Positions 28,201 through 43,200 of a stretch of 64,000 bases of DNA are shown here, one piece after another. The DNA is from Acanthococcus lagerstroemiae. Its lineage: Eukaryota > Arthropoda > Insecta > Hemiptera > Eriococcidae. Location of the stretch: NCBI GenBank assembly GCA_031841125.1, contig CM063107.1:69203814-69267813 (forward strand), read 5' to 3'. The notes under the pieces are model-generated. The model searched no databases. It saw only the letters and a list, made by a program, of their open reading frames with translations, and was not told the origin of the DNA. The position numbers and the translations under genes are program-made. Numbering within the stretch: position 1 is the stretch's first letter; each line of letters starts with the position of its first letter.

Positions 28201-31200
28201 TAAGAATTGAACGTTCAAATTATATACAGTATCTTCGAATTTGAAATGTTTGTAGCTCATTACTCTCACCATCCGTATCGCTGTTAAAACACTAAGTTGC
28301 AGACTTAAACCAATTGCAGTCCAATATTAAACCGCATTGTGGGTTATATACAAGGTATCCAATTATCATACAACCTATTTGAAAATCAAAAATACTTCTC
28401 TAGGTTCTGGTAACATGCCCGCTTTACAAACCTTGTGTTTTGGGACGTCCAAGCGAAAACAGCGACTATACAGTATCAATCGAAGTGGAAACATAGCGCG
28501 TCCTGTAAGACTCGCTAGTTCACACGAACAAGGCATTACAATCGCCGGACGTGTTACAACCAGATCAGAAAGATGGATACTGTACGTGTGTGATAACTTC
28601 CATTTAAGAAGAAATTTTACAGGGTATCATTTATGCCTTTGTTTACATTTGGAGTATACTATAACATAGCACGAGAAAGACCACAATAATATACCAAATT
28701 CAAGGAGGTTCCTACCCCCCTATTTTTCTTCCTGTTACCATGGTCGAACTCCAAAATCAGCTGACCACATCGAAGTTTAATTACCTACCCAGACTTAAAA
28801 GAAAATAAAGTGATTTCTTTTTTGTTGATTCCCAAATAGTTCCAGCTTGAAAAAAAAAAAAAAAAATGGAAACTCCTTCGTCATTCCAAATAAAAATATC
28901 TCTCATCGAGAAAAACTCTAATTGAAGTTTAACACAAAGTCAACTCAGTTTATCCCTGCCAACGAATTTAATTCAAGAAATATTTCTTCTGAAGGTCCTC
29001 CAAAAGTAGCTGGCTGTATACACTAGGGTGGCTCTTATCTACTCTTGGTGGATGTTTCTGATTTCTTTCGAGAACTCCCTCTAGATCGTTTTCAATGAGA
29101 TGAAAAAAATTCCTGAAAGATTTCAGGTCGGTTGGTTAAGAAAAACGTGGGTTTCACAAGCCCCCCCCCCCTCCCATAAAAAATTTCACAGAGACTGGAC
29201 ATTTTTGACTGAACTTTTCTTTCCATAGTTCCTTACAGGGTTACAAATGTATTCGCATAGATTTCGAAAGTTCATTCAATACTGATCAAATGTAAAATAG
29301 CCAGAATTCCCCGATGGGCGTCAATGATCCCGTAAAAGTGTCCTCAAAAGAGATGGAGGAATGACGAAAAGTTAAAATTTAAATAAGGATTGATTTACAG
29401 ATTCTCGAGGTTGTTGAATTCAGTATTCGGGGTAATTTTTCCATGCGAACCTTTGGAGTGCTACTAAAAGGGACGAGGGTCAAACATTAGTAATTTTACC
29501 AAAAGTAGATTTCCGAAGTCACTGGATCAGGGTGTCACCATGAGCGGAGCTAGAGTTACTAGTTTGGAGCTAGAGCTGGAGTGGGAGCAACTGTTTTGGA
29601 GTTGAAGCCATGGAGCCAGTTCCAGAACTGCAGAGTCAGCTCTGGAGCCGCGGCGCCAGCCCTGGCCAGGCTTCCCTGGAAAATGACTTGCTCCGAGACT
29701 TCGAGCACCAGTTTCGGGCGGAAGGGGTTTGGGGAAGGTCAAAGAAGGAAAGAAGGGTAAAGGAGGAAATATTAAACGCGGCTCCAGGCTTTGCTTCAGC
29801 TCTGGAGCGGAGCTCGGAGCAACTAACTGAAAGCGATTCGGAGCTGGAGCAGAGCCACTTTTATAAAACTGGACTTCGGAATAACTTTTAGAAACTGAAA
29901 CTGGTTTCTATCTTTCTATGCAAAAATTTATTGCAGTGAAACTTTTTTGTAGCAAATTTACTGTTCTTCAATTTCGTCATGAACATTTTGTCTGTACCAC
30001 CGACAGGAAGCGAAATATCCTCGGGAACCCAAATTACTCCCTCCTCTCTCATTGCGATGTGTTAAGCCGGCTGCACATTACACTGACGTTTCGTGTTAAC
30101 ACGACACTTGACGAAAGCAAAAGCATCTAGTTCAATTGGACAGTTCACACTACACTAATGTGTCGTCATAATGCGTCATCTGACGACACATCAGTGTAGT
30201 GTGAACGGTCCAATTGAACTAGATGGTTTTGTTTTCGTCAGATGTCGTGTTAAAACGTCATATGACGTGTTAACACGAAAACGTCAGCGTAGTGTGCATC
30301 TAGCTTTAGAGTCCACCTCGGATCGTCGTAGAATTTCCGGACGATCATCAGGTGGTGGTAAGGAAAAATCCTACCAAATTGCATCGTTGCATTATTTTCT
30401 GCATGTTAGATTCCCCCTATTTATTGGACTCGACATCTCCGGTAAATATCGAGACCAGTTTCTAGTTTTCTCCCACGGAAAAAATACTGATTGATTTCGC
30501 GAGAAATCTGCAGCATACGCACGTCTCTAATTACGAGGCACTTTGCTAACACACGGACTGAGGTCACACTGGCGCACTGCAGTCGTCGGACGGTCAAAAC
30601 GTCTACTAAGCAAACCAGGCGAACTGAAATAATGCGAGCAAATTGAAATAATTTTGCCGAACAGAAACATCGTAAGCTAACAGTATACAAAATACTCGGA
30701 ACACAAAAAGGAGAGCCGGATTTAGGGATGATACCCATCGGACCTTGGCTCCGGGGCCTCACCAAATGATGAAAAATTTTACAAATATAGAAAAAAAAAA
30801 CAGCTGTTCGCCGATCGATTGTTCATACGCACGAAGTATGATATATTTCATAGTCCCTCACCAACAGGTTATGCCTGTCCACTTTTCTCTCCCCTGTGCT
30901 AATTTTTTCATTTCTGAGGAGGATTTACACTTAGTTTCCTTCATTATCTGCTCTTCATCGCTCATTCTTTGTCTTTCTTTTCAGTTCTTTCCTTCACCAT
31001 TCTCTCCAGCAATAATAACAATTATCCCTGGATGTCTTACGACCTATCATTTCAACATTTCTCTTCAAAATAATATTCGAAATTTCTCTTTTCTTTCCTA
31101 TTCGCCTCAACATTCCCTTATTCCAGAATGATTTTCAACTGGGATGTTAACCTGAGTTTCCGAAGTTGGTATCCTTGCCGGTAACAACGAGGTGATAAGG

Positions 31201-34200
31201 TACATAAGGGGATGATTTCACGAAATCATCCCTTTTATAAATTCTTATCAGTTGTTCTCGCCATTGTCACCATACCAAGGTACTAGCGCTACCTAGGTGC
31301 GGTCAACATCCCATTTTCAAAAGCTTCTATCCTTCTTCTTCTTTCTTATGATCCTATTGTCCAGGTCATACATACAATGCTATACTCCAAGTATAAACTT
31401 TGGAAGAAATCTCAGTTTGGAAATTGAATTGTATGTAAGAGAGAGCTGGGAGAGGGGGGGGGAGAACGAGAAAGAAAGAGTGCTTAACATAAATGGTAAA
31501 CGCATGTTCTACCTGGACGATCGAGGTACAAAAAGGAGAGTGAGTCATGAGGAGGAGGAAGAACAGACGAAAAAGGAGGAAGAAGAAGAATGTACTTTTG
31601 AAAAGATCACGTAGCGGACGTCCAGGAATGGAGCAGACAAAAGACGTTTGTTAGACGTTGGCATCGTGCTACTTATACCACAATGTTACATTCGGAAGGA
31701 GAGGGTCGCCGCACTTTTACATTTATATTTACCCTTAACATGTCTCCTTTTCAAATAAAAAAAAGAAGTTCTCATAGCTTGTTCTATTCTACTCTCCATT
31801 TCTGTTTTACTTCTTCCACCTTCCGTTATTAGACTAAGTATTTAAATTCCTTTATCTCCTTTATTTTTTCACTTCCTCCCATATTCATTAAATTTTATTC
31901 TTATCTACTGACTACCATCACTTTTGTTTAGTTCTTATTCATCTTTATTTTATATTTCATTTTCAATTTTTCATACCAACTTCTTCAATGTTTCCTTCAG
32001 TTCTTCTTTACTCTTTTCCACTATTGCAATTTCATCTGCAAATCTTATCATTCTAATCGCCTCGCCTTCTATTCTCACACCTGATTTCCTTTCTTCGTTT
32101 CTTGGATTTTTTTTTTCTATAAATACGTTAAACAGTACTAGCGACAAACAGTAACTTTGTCTCACACCCTTTTGAATTTTCACTTCTCCTATTTCATTCT
32201 CTATATGCATTTGAGCCTTTTGATCCTTATATAAGTTCCATATTACTCTCCTTTCTTTATTTTGGACCTAGCAACGTAATGGCTAACATCTGGCGGAAGT
32301 TTTCAACAACATCTAGTTCTTTTATGTTCTTATCAACGTTAGGATAAATTCGTACACTTTTATCCCAACGAAATTCAATGTAAACTGTAAAGTCGTAAAA
32401 CGACATTAGCGCGCCACCACGCTGCTAGGTCCGAACACTGAACTCTTATCTCTTTTCAATATTGGAAACATTTCTGACCATCTAACATTATCTAAAGCTT
32501 TTTCTAAATCTACAAATATTACATATGTATCCAAACCTTTTTCAGTCTTTTTTCCAAACATAAAATTGCTTCCATAGTTCCTCAAACTTTTTCGAACTGA
32601 AACTGATCTTCTCCCCCCCTTTCTTACATTTTATTTTATATTCTCTTATCTATTATCCTAGTTAGAATCTTTGATGCCCGGGATAGTGAACTTATAGTAC
32701 GAAAATTTTCACATTTGCTTGTTCCTGCTTTTTTAGGGATCATAATTAACTTACTTTCCTGGAAATCTATTGGCATTCCTTTTTCCTCATGCATTCTGCA
32801 AATTAATCAATACAAATTTTTCAAAACTACTTCTCCCGTAATCTTCAATAACAAGCAATTTCATCAACTCCTGTTTCACTTACTTTCATTTCTTTCAGAG
32901 CTTTATCAACTTCCGATCTCAAAATAGGATCTTCTCTTTCCACACATTTACTAATACCAGCTTCATTTTTATAGAGTTTTCCCAATCTATCTTAAACCCA
33001 TCTTTTTACTCTGTCTTCTTTACTTTTGTTCCTGGTTCAAAATATCTTTTTATTTTACTATATGCCTGATAGGTTTTTCCTGCTTTCATTATGAGGAATG
33101 GATTTCCAAATTGAGCTATTTGCTTCAGGATAGACAAAAAGATAGCTCAGTCTGCAAAACTGAATACGACTAGGTCGATCTTCAAATACATAGAACGTAA
33201 GAACTAGCATAGATAAGTTATTTTTGTGTTTGGCATTCGATGCGAGCGGAGCGCTAATATCACGGACCATCAAAAAGTGAAAATCGTTTAAAATGTAAAT
33301 AGCTCAGTTTGGAAAATGGCTCCTCCTTTGTTTCTCAATTTCCTTACAATTCTGATTAACCCATTCTTCTTTTACCTTCCTACATTCTCTCTTCATCTGA
33401 TTCCTTGAAGCCTCATATTTGTCCTTGACTTTCTTCTTTCTTTCTCTAGTATCGAGTTTCTCCTTTCTATTATTTGAGGGCCTAATTTTTTCCTTGCTGT
33501 CAAATTTATTGCTTTCTTTAGTGCTATCCACTCCCCTTCAATATATTTCCTAGTCCTTTAGTTATTTCTTTTTGAAATTCTTCTCTTTTCTTTACCTCTT
33601 TCAAAAACTCCAAATTTCATTTTGTTTTTACTTTCTTTTTATTCACAATTTAAAATTTAAACCTACATTTCATTACTACTAAATTTTGGTCACTGTCTGC
33701 ATTCGCTCCTGGATGTCTTACAATCCAGCATTTGATTTTTATAATATCTTCTTCTCGTCATAATATCATACGTCTTCCTTTCATCTCCTGGGCTTTTTCA
33801 GCGGTATTTTAGAGTATTTCCAATTATTTTTTTTACAAAAGTCTAGGAGTCTCGACCCTCTTTCATTTCGCTCTCCTAAACCATGCTTCCTGCATACCCT
33901 TTCTTCTTTCCTTCCTCCTATTCTGGCGTTCCAACCTCCCATTATCATTAAATTTTCTTTTCCTTTTACCTTGCTCAATACTTCATCAATTTCATCATAC
34001 ATTTTTTCTAGTTCTTCTTCACTATACTTCCTGTTGGCATATAGACTTGGACTATCACTAAAGATACTGGTTTTGCTGAAATTCCCACTATTAATATTCT
34101 CTCACTTGTTGGGTATAACTTTGCTGTCTATTCCGTACAGGCTTACTCATAATAATACTTACCCCTGCTTGCCTTCTTTTCGCTGCTGTATTAATTATTC

Positions 34201-37200
34201 TACACTCCCCCGTCCAGAAATCATTTTCTTCAGGCCATCTCACTTCACTAATTCCTATTATATCTAATTTTAATATTTTCATCTCTTTCGTGAAGTTCTC
34301 TAGTTTGCCTGTCTCATATAGTGTCCTTACATTCCATGTCCCTATTCTCAATTCTGATAGTTTCTCACCGCCTAGACATCCAAATGGGACACTTTTTACA
34401 TCCGGAATTATTATTTACTTCGTGAGTCGCCATTATAATTGTTGTAGTGGAGACACATTCATGTCCTGGGGAAAATACTAATGCAGAGTGTCTGCCAAAT
34501 ACGAATTTTCCAAAAGTAGGACCTTTGTATGACTTTTTCATGATAATTTTTCGGAACATTTTCATGCCAGAACAGAATTTTCACAAGGAAAAAAATGAAG
34601 AGGAGCTCACTTCCACAGTGACCTAACTGCAAAATTTTCGTTCTGAGAAAAACACTTTATAAGTAAAACAGTAAAGTAACTGAATTTTTAAAAATAGGTA
34701 TCAGTAAGTTTAACCTTCAAGAAAAATTTGTCAATTATGATTTTGCAAAGTATGCCCCTAGCGCGGTAAGACAGCGTGTTAAAAACAAATAGTCATGCAG
34801 TTAGGTCACTTTGGAAGTACAAAAATGAAAAATCGCGCAGATAAATCGCTTTGAAAGTGGCTATGAGATAGAAATTCGAATGAAAAATGCTTAAATCGTT
34901 GCTTCAGGCATGTGTTCAACTATTGCTCGAATTATAGCTTTTGTAATAGAATCAAATAGAATGCTAATTTACTCATCAGTAATTCACAGATAAACTACGT
35001 TTAGAGAGGAAATAAGCGCCGTTGGGGTGATACCACACTGGTACTAACATACTTTATGGTCTCTACTAACAGATGGCGCCACTAACTGAAAAATCATAAT
35101 TTTGCAGTTAGGTCACTCTGGAAGTGGGCTCCTCAAATTCAAAAGCATTCTAATTGCAAACAAACACTTTGAAGAAACTTAAACAATAACGAACGAATTA
35201 TTGCACAGAATGTAGCAAAGAACACAATTTTCCGATTAAATTTCAATTTGACCATATTTTGATAAGAAATATTGCGATTATTCAGGAAGACGTGCCCAGT
35301 TTGTAAGTAATTAGAGACAACTGTATGACTTGTATGACCGGTAGACACCCTGTGATATACGTATAGTTTTCTCTTGCTTTCATAAGGGTTCATCCGTTGG
35401 GGTTTTCTTTCTCCTATGTGCTTTTAGTTTTTTCTTTAAGCCTTCTCACCACGTCGAGGTAGCACACACAGAGGGGGACTTAACTTCTATCTCCTTCAAT
35501 ACTTGGAACACTTTTGACCATCAAAAGCTTTTTCTACACCGACTTTGAAAACACACCTCCTTCAAGTGATGAGGTGGCTCCAGCAAGGTTGGAGTCCCGG
35601 AGCCCAAAATCCTGAATCCGGCCCTGACAAGAACGCACTAGAATGCGAAAATTAGCAACTTTTGACAATTCTTGTACAAAAAAGCTGTAGAAGGCATCCG
35701 AAACAGACGAGGTCGTTCCATCAGCATCAGTTACCTCGTATTCACCAGTGGAATCGGCGTAATTCGTCCACGATTCGCCATCGTCCGAATACTGAACGAA
35801 GTACTCGGTGACGCACTCGTCCGTACTGGGTTTGCCCTGAGTGGCAATACTCTGGATCCTGACTTTCTCGTCAGGGAAATGAAAAATTAAGCCAGTATGC
35901 AACGTGATATCGCTAGGTGACCACGCTCTATCGCCTGCAAGAAAATTGTTAGTAACCGCATGGGTTTTTGCTATATACAGATTACAGACATGCCAGCCAG
36001 CGTATCCGACAATGGCGGGTGTTAGTACGCGAAACCGCATGCCAATTCCAGATCGACTGACTAGAGAAGTTGAAGAGCAGTGTTGCCTGACTTTTTTGTC
36101 ATAGAGTCGCCGATTCGACTTCTCAGTGTCGCCGCAAGCACTGTAGAAATTTGCAAACGCCCAACAAAATTATATAGGGGTGGTTAAAATTAGGCGACAA
36201 ACAACACTTTTCTTGTCGCCACAGGGCACTCTGACATAGCCCAATTGGCGAATATTCGCCCAATCTGGCAACACTGTGAAGTGCACTGCCAAATATACTG
36301 ATACTTGCTCGACGAATTGGGTACCACTGATTAGACCAATGTTGCCATATGACAAGTTGAAAAATGTACCACCAAGAAATTTTCCAAGATTGTACTAGAT
36401 TCCAAATGAACTGTACCAATTACGATGTCTGGTCTTTGAAACTGAGCCAACATGTAGAAGAAATTTTTTTGGTTAAAATCGTGAATGTACCAGAATCCGT
36501 TGAATAAATATTAAAAATATACCAAAACGAGCCAAAAAATTACAAAACGTGCCAGAAAATGTACTAAACTTCACTACGAATAATAAATATGGGCCATAAT
36601 GTACTAGAATTGTTGAAATCATCAAACATTGTACCCGAAAACTTGAAATGAAACCAGATCTGGTACAAGTATACCAAATCTGGCAACACTGAGTTAGACC
36701 AGTACAATTAGACGAAAAAACAGCAAACAGAGGAAAAAATTCTCGGAGGCCTGAATTTGGGCACAGAGGGTTGAATTATAGTAATTAGCATCCGAGTGTC
36801 CTCAAGCCTCCCCACAGTTTTAATATCTCGTATAATTTTTCCGTAACTGGGGCCAAAATACCACACAATAACCTTTAGTTTACCAAATATTAATACAAGC
36901 TTTATAAGGTAAATTGTAGAATGGTTACTTTTCTGGCCTCGCTGACCAGTAGGAATGCAAACCATCCCTGTATCCATTTCTCTATATTCCCATCTCCCAG
37001 TTCCTGGAACGGTTCCCTCCCCTATCCTTAGATACCATACTCTGAAATCATATTTTTCTGTATTTTCCAGTACTTTATGCACATTACATTTTTACAACTT
37101 TCAAGACTTTTATTAGCATAAATTGTCAAATCGAAATACCAATTTGGGAGGGGGGGGGGTAGGTTCAAGGTTACAAAATTTGATTTTGACATATGTTTCG

Positions 37201-40200
37201 ATGCGATACTTATGTCTCCATCTCGATTGCAAAATTACAATTGGAGGACACAGAAAATTCTCCTGGTTGGCTCTCAGTCCACCTAATAACAAGCTGAAGA
37301 ACTACACATTCATTTTCTGCTCATATGGACCTATGGGGGTAAAAACTGAGGCACCACAACGTACTCCAATGAGCAATCACCGAGAGATTTCAAAACAAAT
37401 CCATTCTCTGACCACGCTTAGTTCAATTTTATAAGTCGGATCAACGTTGCCCATTTAAAAGTCAAATTTTGGCGCTCAAATTAGCGTCTGATCGAATAAT
37501 TTAATTTGGTTTTTAAAATGAATGGCACTCTTTATGCTGATACTTTGTTACAAATTTTTTGCAAAAGTCAAGTTGATCCCTTCAGAGGGACAGGGGAGGG
37601 TCAAATTTGCGGTCGAAATCGAAGTTGAACAATAAATTTATAAAATCAACGTTCAAAGAAACCCGCAATCCCATAGCTCGTAAAATTTTTCTAATATAGT
37701 CCGACAGAACCCCTTAGAGGGGTCGGTCGGATCTGGAGCACTAATCTGGATCAAATTGAAAATCTGATTGGATTTTCGAACTCGGGAGCACAAAAACTTT
37801 ATTCCGATACTTTATTCGATTTTCTAAATCAGTCAGTTTTGATTTTTTGAAGGAGTCAAGGGTGGATTTTGCGGCCTTAATCAGGATTGGATCAAAAATT
37901 TAATTCAATTTTCGAAATCGAAGGCCCCAAAATATTTTAACATCTATTCTAGTAATGTGTTTACTAATGCGATACTCGAAAAGGTAGTTTCCGGGGTCGG
38001 AGGTGCGATGTCTCAGGGGCCACTTTGGCACGCGTGCATCGTCATACGTCCCACCAGACATTCTAGTGTTCAATTTTTGCAGCAAATTGAAATTTTCCCA
38101 TCTACAGTTAGGAATTTGGACTTTTGGGCCTACATCTGGACCAGATCAAAAATCTGATGCGATATTAGAAACCAGCGGTTCAAGAAACCCTGTTCTGATA
38201 CTTCATTTAAATGTTCAAGCCAAGTCAGTTTTGTTCAATGAAGTCCAAAATTTAAATTTTTGGGCCTAAGCCGGAGCCGGATCGAAAATCGGATGCATTA
38301 TTTGAAATCAGCGACCCGAAAAATAATTTCGACACTAAATTTGATGCGACATTTGCAATCAACGACCCAAAAATGCTGATTTCGATACTTATTCAAACGC
38401 TCAAGATAAGTCAATTTTGTTCATTTGCGATCCAAAATTTGAATTTTTGGGCCCAAAACGGGGCCGGGTAGAAAATCGGATGCAATATTCGAAATCAGCG
38501 ACCAAAAAAAGTAGTTTCAATACTAAATTTGATGCGGTATTTGAAATCAGCGGCCCAAACAACACATTCGATATTTTAATCAAAATGTCAATCCAATTCA
38601 ATTTTGCCAATTTTGGGTCCAAATTTGAATTTTTGGGCTGAAATTAAGAGCCAGATCAAAAATCTGATATCATGCTCGAAATCGACAACCCCAAAAAAAC
38701 CTATTTTGCGACTTGTTCGATACCTTTCTAAGATTCCAAAATTGGGATACGTTCGAGATACCCTTTTGGGGGCGGGAAACTTTTTCACCCAGACAGAAAT
38801 TAGACCTCAACTTGGGAGGGGGATTGTCTTTTCATATCCAGTTTCATTATAAGAATAGATCGATTTTTTGTGATGTCACACAGTGAGTTATTGTTAGCAA
38901 AAAGATCCGTCTTTGGGCTAACGAAATATTGACTCCCATAAGAAAAACACACGGAGCAAAGATCATTATGTTACTACCTGAGAATAAGAAATTTGTTAGA
39001 AACCAAAGATACATTCTTAATCTAGAAAGCTCTTGGCATTTGCTAATAAACTTCTGATTCCTAACAAATTTCTTATTCTCAGGTAGTAACATAATGATCT
39101 TTACTCCATGTGTTTCTCTCACGGGAGTCAATACGTTCGTTGGAGAAAAGACAGGTATTTTTGCTAACAGTAACACACTGTGTGACGTCACTAGGAAATC
39201 GATATATTATTCACTTAATTCATTTGCTTCCCGATGCCAGATTTGGTACGATTTCTGGTGATTTCAATAATACTGTTACGTTTTAGCGTATTATCATTAT
39301 TCTTGGTAAGATCTGATACATTTTCTGGTACTTCGTGTCATTTTTTGATTCGTTTTGGTGCATTTTAATAGATGTATTCAGCCAATTTCGGTACATTTTA
39401 CAGATTTTAACCAAAAAATTTCTTTTGCATTCTAGTATAATTTCAAAGATCACACATTTTACTTCGTACATTTCATTCAAAATCTGGTGCAATCTTCGAA
39501 AATTTCTTACTATGTAGTACATTTTTCAACATTTCATCTGGCAACACTGGTGATGCCAGCACCAAAGGGTAGGAGCGGTGGCTCCATACTCGATAAGAAG
39601 CATCATTTTGCCCTCCCTCTCCACAGTTTCAATTTGCCATTTTCGAAGTGTTTAATGTCTAATCTTTCTCCCAGGGAGGGGCAACTGTCCCACTGCCTCC
39701 GCTGTGTGTCCTCGTTTGCCTGAAAATTAATTCCAGATCACAATCAAGATGAGCATCTAAACACTGATCGTACATGTATAACCACGGTACGCATGGCTCT
39801 AGTAAAGGCAAAGTAAATTTTGGAAATAGAAGGAGTTGTATGTTCAACGTTATAATTTTAAAAAGCACATTGAACTCAGGAAATTTGTAGATCATCTGCA
39901 GGACGAGTTCACCGCATTCTTCTGAACATCAATTTTCATTTCAGAGAAGGTTCACACATCCTCATAGTGCATCAGTTTCACCTTACGTGAGTTTTACAAA
40001 CACTTCGATACTTCTCAAATCATTCGTCTGAATATTAGAATAAATACTCACCTATTTGCATCTTAAATTAATTAAAATTAGTACACAAAATCAACCTTAA
40101 ATTATACAGCCAGGATAGCGTGGTACTTTCTCATACGTGCCTTAAACTACTCCAAATCAAGCCAAACATTAAACACGATGCAGGTAGATCAAAACAAACT

Positions 40201-43200
40201 GTTCTTAGTTTTGAACAGGGGGAGCCCCATCACCACACATGCAAAACCGTATTCATTAGAATAATGAAAGTAACCGATACATGTTTACTCATAACGCATG
40301 CATGTTCTAATTTTTGCTCTCTGCGAGATTTCGAACGCTGTTAATTTTTCAGATGGAATCGAGCGATATACATCAACAGAGTGTAGAAAAAAAAAAATGG
40401 TAGATGACTAGCACTTTTCTCCACAGAATGAATTGTAAGGATTTCAGGCCTATGATGAACGGGCAGCGCGAGATCGATGATAGATGGTCGAAGATATGGA
40501 ACCCCTTTTAAAATCTTGATTCCGGTAGGGTGAAATACAAATTTTACAACTAAAACCGACTGATTGCAGTTCAACTCCGGTCGTTGGTGATTAATTGATA
40601 TCGTAGAGAACCGATGGAACATTTGGCCTACAATTTTGCAGTACGAAGGGCAAACGGGCAAGGTTTCCCTTTCATACAATTCGGTTTCTAAAAATCGCAG
40701 CCAGCTAGTAGCTGAGATGCTAGTTGCATAATATGGAAGGTAACTTGTATATTTTGGTGCAAAAATGCCACCGGGCAGGTTCGTAGTCAAAACCTTAAGG
40801 AATATTTTAAAAAATGTTAAGCTTCCCCAGTGGTCATAAGTTTCTCATTCCTCAGTTTTCCCTCAATAACTAATGTAAAAGGTGTAAGTGGTAAAATTAA
40901 TGTACACCAAGTCTTACATAAAAATAATCTCTTTGCAAATTTTTGTACCTGTACTAGACCCCCTGGATTAACGCTTACTTGCAATCACGAAATTACTTTC
41001 AAATTAGCACTTAATTGATGCTTTATTCACGAAATTAGCTTATTAAAACCATAACAGGACGGAACATACGAGTATACACTTATCGAGTAAGGTACGACAT
41101 CGGCCATCAGACGTATACTGACTAGACTAGATATAATACTGTTCAAACCAGGTAACAGCGATATGGTGTGTGGTGGGACGTATGGCGATGCACGCATGCC
41201 AAAGTGGCCCCTATGACACCGCACCCCCGGCCACAGGAACTACCCTTTCGAGCATCGCGTTAGTGACCGGACGGACGCCTTGAGGCCGGGCCCGAGCCCC
41301 CATTTCCACGTGCCGGAACGGTCGCGCGTCCTACCAGGGCCACCATGGGGTTCCCTACTGACCGAGGTCCGCACTCCCAGAGCGCTCGCCTGGAAATTTC
41401 AGGTCCCCCACGGCCGGACGAGCTGCCTCTCTTCACTCACCTCTCACCTCCTCGTCTTGGTCCGTGTGCCGACGCAGGCAGGTGGTGACGACGAGTGAGC
41501 CCTGCCGGTGGGTCCACAGTGCAGCTGCAGCAGCTCTTCTCTAGGATGGTACAGAGTTCTCCTCCTGTTCGATGGTGTGGGCCGAGCTTGGTGAATCGCT
41601 GGCCCTCTGTCTCGACCACTCCGTCTGCCTCTTCTTCTTCATGATGGCCCAGACAAAGGCCGACACCCGGTTCCAACTGCTTCCGTTCTTCATCATCTCC
41701 GGAACCAGGGTGTCCGGCGCGAGACGTCTGATCACGCCGACGTCGTCGTCTTCTTCTTCTTCATGGTCGCCGCCGGGATCGATCGCTGTTGTGGCCGTCC
41801 CGCGCCTCTCCTGCTCCCAGGCCTCACGCTCGAACAGGGTGTGCCAAGGTGTGTCCTCCGCCCCTCGATCACAGTGCGCGCACACGGGGCTCGGCGCTAT
41901 CGACATCCGAAGTCGGTACGTGCCGAAGCACCCGTGGCCGCTCATTACTTGGGTAAGGTGGAAGTTAAGCGCTCCGTGCGTTCTTCCTACCCATCCGTCG
42001 AGGTCGCGTATCAGCGCTCGGGTCCACTCGCCCTTGGTCGACTTGGGGTAGTAGCGATATGATCAAACGTGTATTATTTGATAAGAATTCCCGGCCGATT
42101 ACGTTCGTTCAACAACCCCCCCCCCCACAAAAAATGGAGGGTCATAAATGAACTCATGTAATACAACCCCTTAACAAAGACCTTATGAGAAAACAGAAGT
42201 TTTGACCTTTTAGTAGTCTCAACAACTTCAGGGAACCGAAGGGATGCAAATCTCTACCAAATCCGTTCCCATACATCTCTATCTACCGATCCCAGGAACT
42301 TTTTTCCCATTCTCCTCTCCTCCCATGGGATACACATATTGAAATTAGTGGTTTTCTGTTAAGTGACTATTATTACAACTTTTTATATCTTTCATTAGCT
42401 TCGAGATATCGGCTATGCGATTTCAAGGTCACCGAATTCGATTTCGATGATGATTTGGCTATAAATTCAAAATTATGTACCCGGGAATGGGCAGGTCTCA
42501 AAATGTTTAAGAAATGCAATATAGATGTCTGTTTAGTGGTTTTAAGGGTCGCTGGACTCATTTCTAAAAACAATCGGCCTCCAATTTGCAAACTGTGTCA
42601 CCCGGGAGGGGCCACGGTTCAAATATTTTTACAAAATGCAACACATTTCGTAGATTATTAGGATGGCCAAATTTGATTTCAATAACAGTACACCCTACTT
42701 CGAAAGTAGTGTCATCTAAGAGACTAGCGGGGGAAAATTCACCATTAACTGCAATTTTTTGTCGTTTCATACATTTTCAGGGTCACTGAATCCGATTTCC
42801 ACACCAGTTTCTACAAACCTGAAAATCGTAACATTTTGGAATGAGGGAAGGGGAGTATTGTAAGGGTCAAATACATAAATACCACACTGATGCCATTTTA
42901 CAGACTTTCAGAGTTATCCTCATTTGGAGACTGTACCACGTATGGTAAGGAAAAGCTTGATATGTAGAGTGCCGGGGATGGGGGGGGGCAAATTTGAGAA
43001 TTTTTGACGAATATGTACTTGTTTGAAATGATAAGATCTTCACTTGTTTGCTTCCCATTCAAGATTCAAACTTTCATCCTGCATCATAATCGCAGCACAA
43101 TGTCGTGATTGTAGCTAATGAAAGACTATAACAAACAAGCTTCCAAATTGACGTTGAAAAGGAACTAACCCGCGTCACTGTCACCAATTCTTTCGTCGTT

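Larger units (their letters stand above)
31790..34565 (-). pseudogene. Degenerate RTE-type LINE (endonuclease and reverse transcriptase), interrupted
   Basis: Read on the minus strand. An APE endonuclease start lies near 34351 (RIGTWNVRTLYETGKLENF, then DIIGISEVRW). The endonuclease middle is near 33781-34002 (MIMGGWNARIGGR). A basic linker spans 33304-33531. The RT end is near 31971-32210 (KGVRQSYCLSLVLFNVF and MIRFADEIAIV, the FADD box changed to FADE). Frames are broken throughout, so the element is dead. Two short inverted-repeat elements (33103-33316 and 32264-32432) interrupt it. It lies in the Nrx-IV intron between alternative exon B and exon 4. Confidence 0.85.

Noticed and set aside
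30745..31131. 128-residue plus-strand open frame
   Set aside because: Phe/Ser-rich reading of a CT-rich stretch; no domain or conserved motif.
35534..36040. 168-residue open frame as an intronless gene
   Set aside because: Only 35735-35934 is protein-like. The rest is intron read through the splice sites of Nrx-IV alternative exon B.
37440..38770. CRISPR-like array
   Set aside because: The repeats are long, degenerate and contiguous without unique spacers, in a eukaryotic intron.
40341..40790. 149-residue open frame on the minus strand inside an Nrx-IV intron
   Set aside because: No recognisable domain, composition like the surrounding intron, a low-complexity F run near its end, and no splice-site support. 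A chance frame is likelier.
41572..42051. 159-residue plus-strand open frame
   Set aside because: It lies antisense to the R1-type LINE tail at 41541-42062, whose minus-strand reading has the recognisable motifs.
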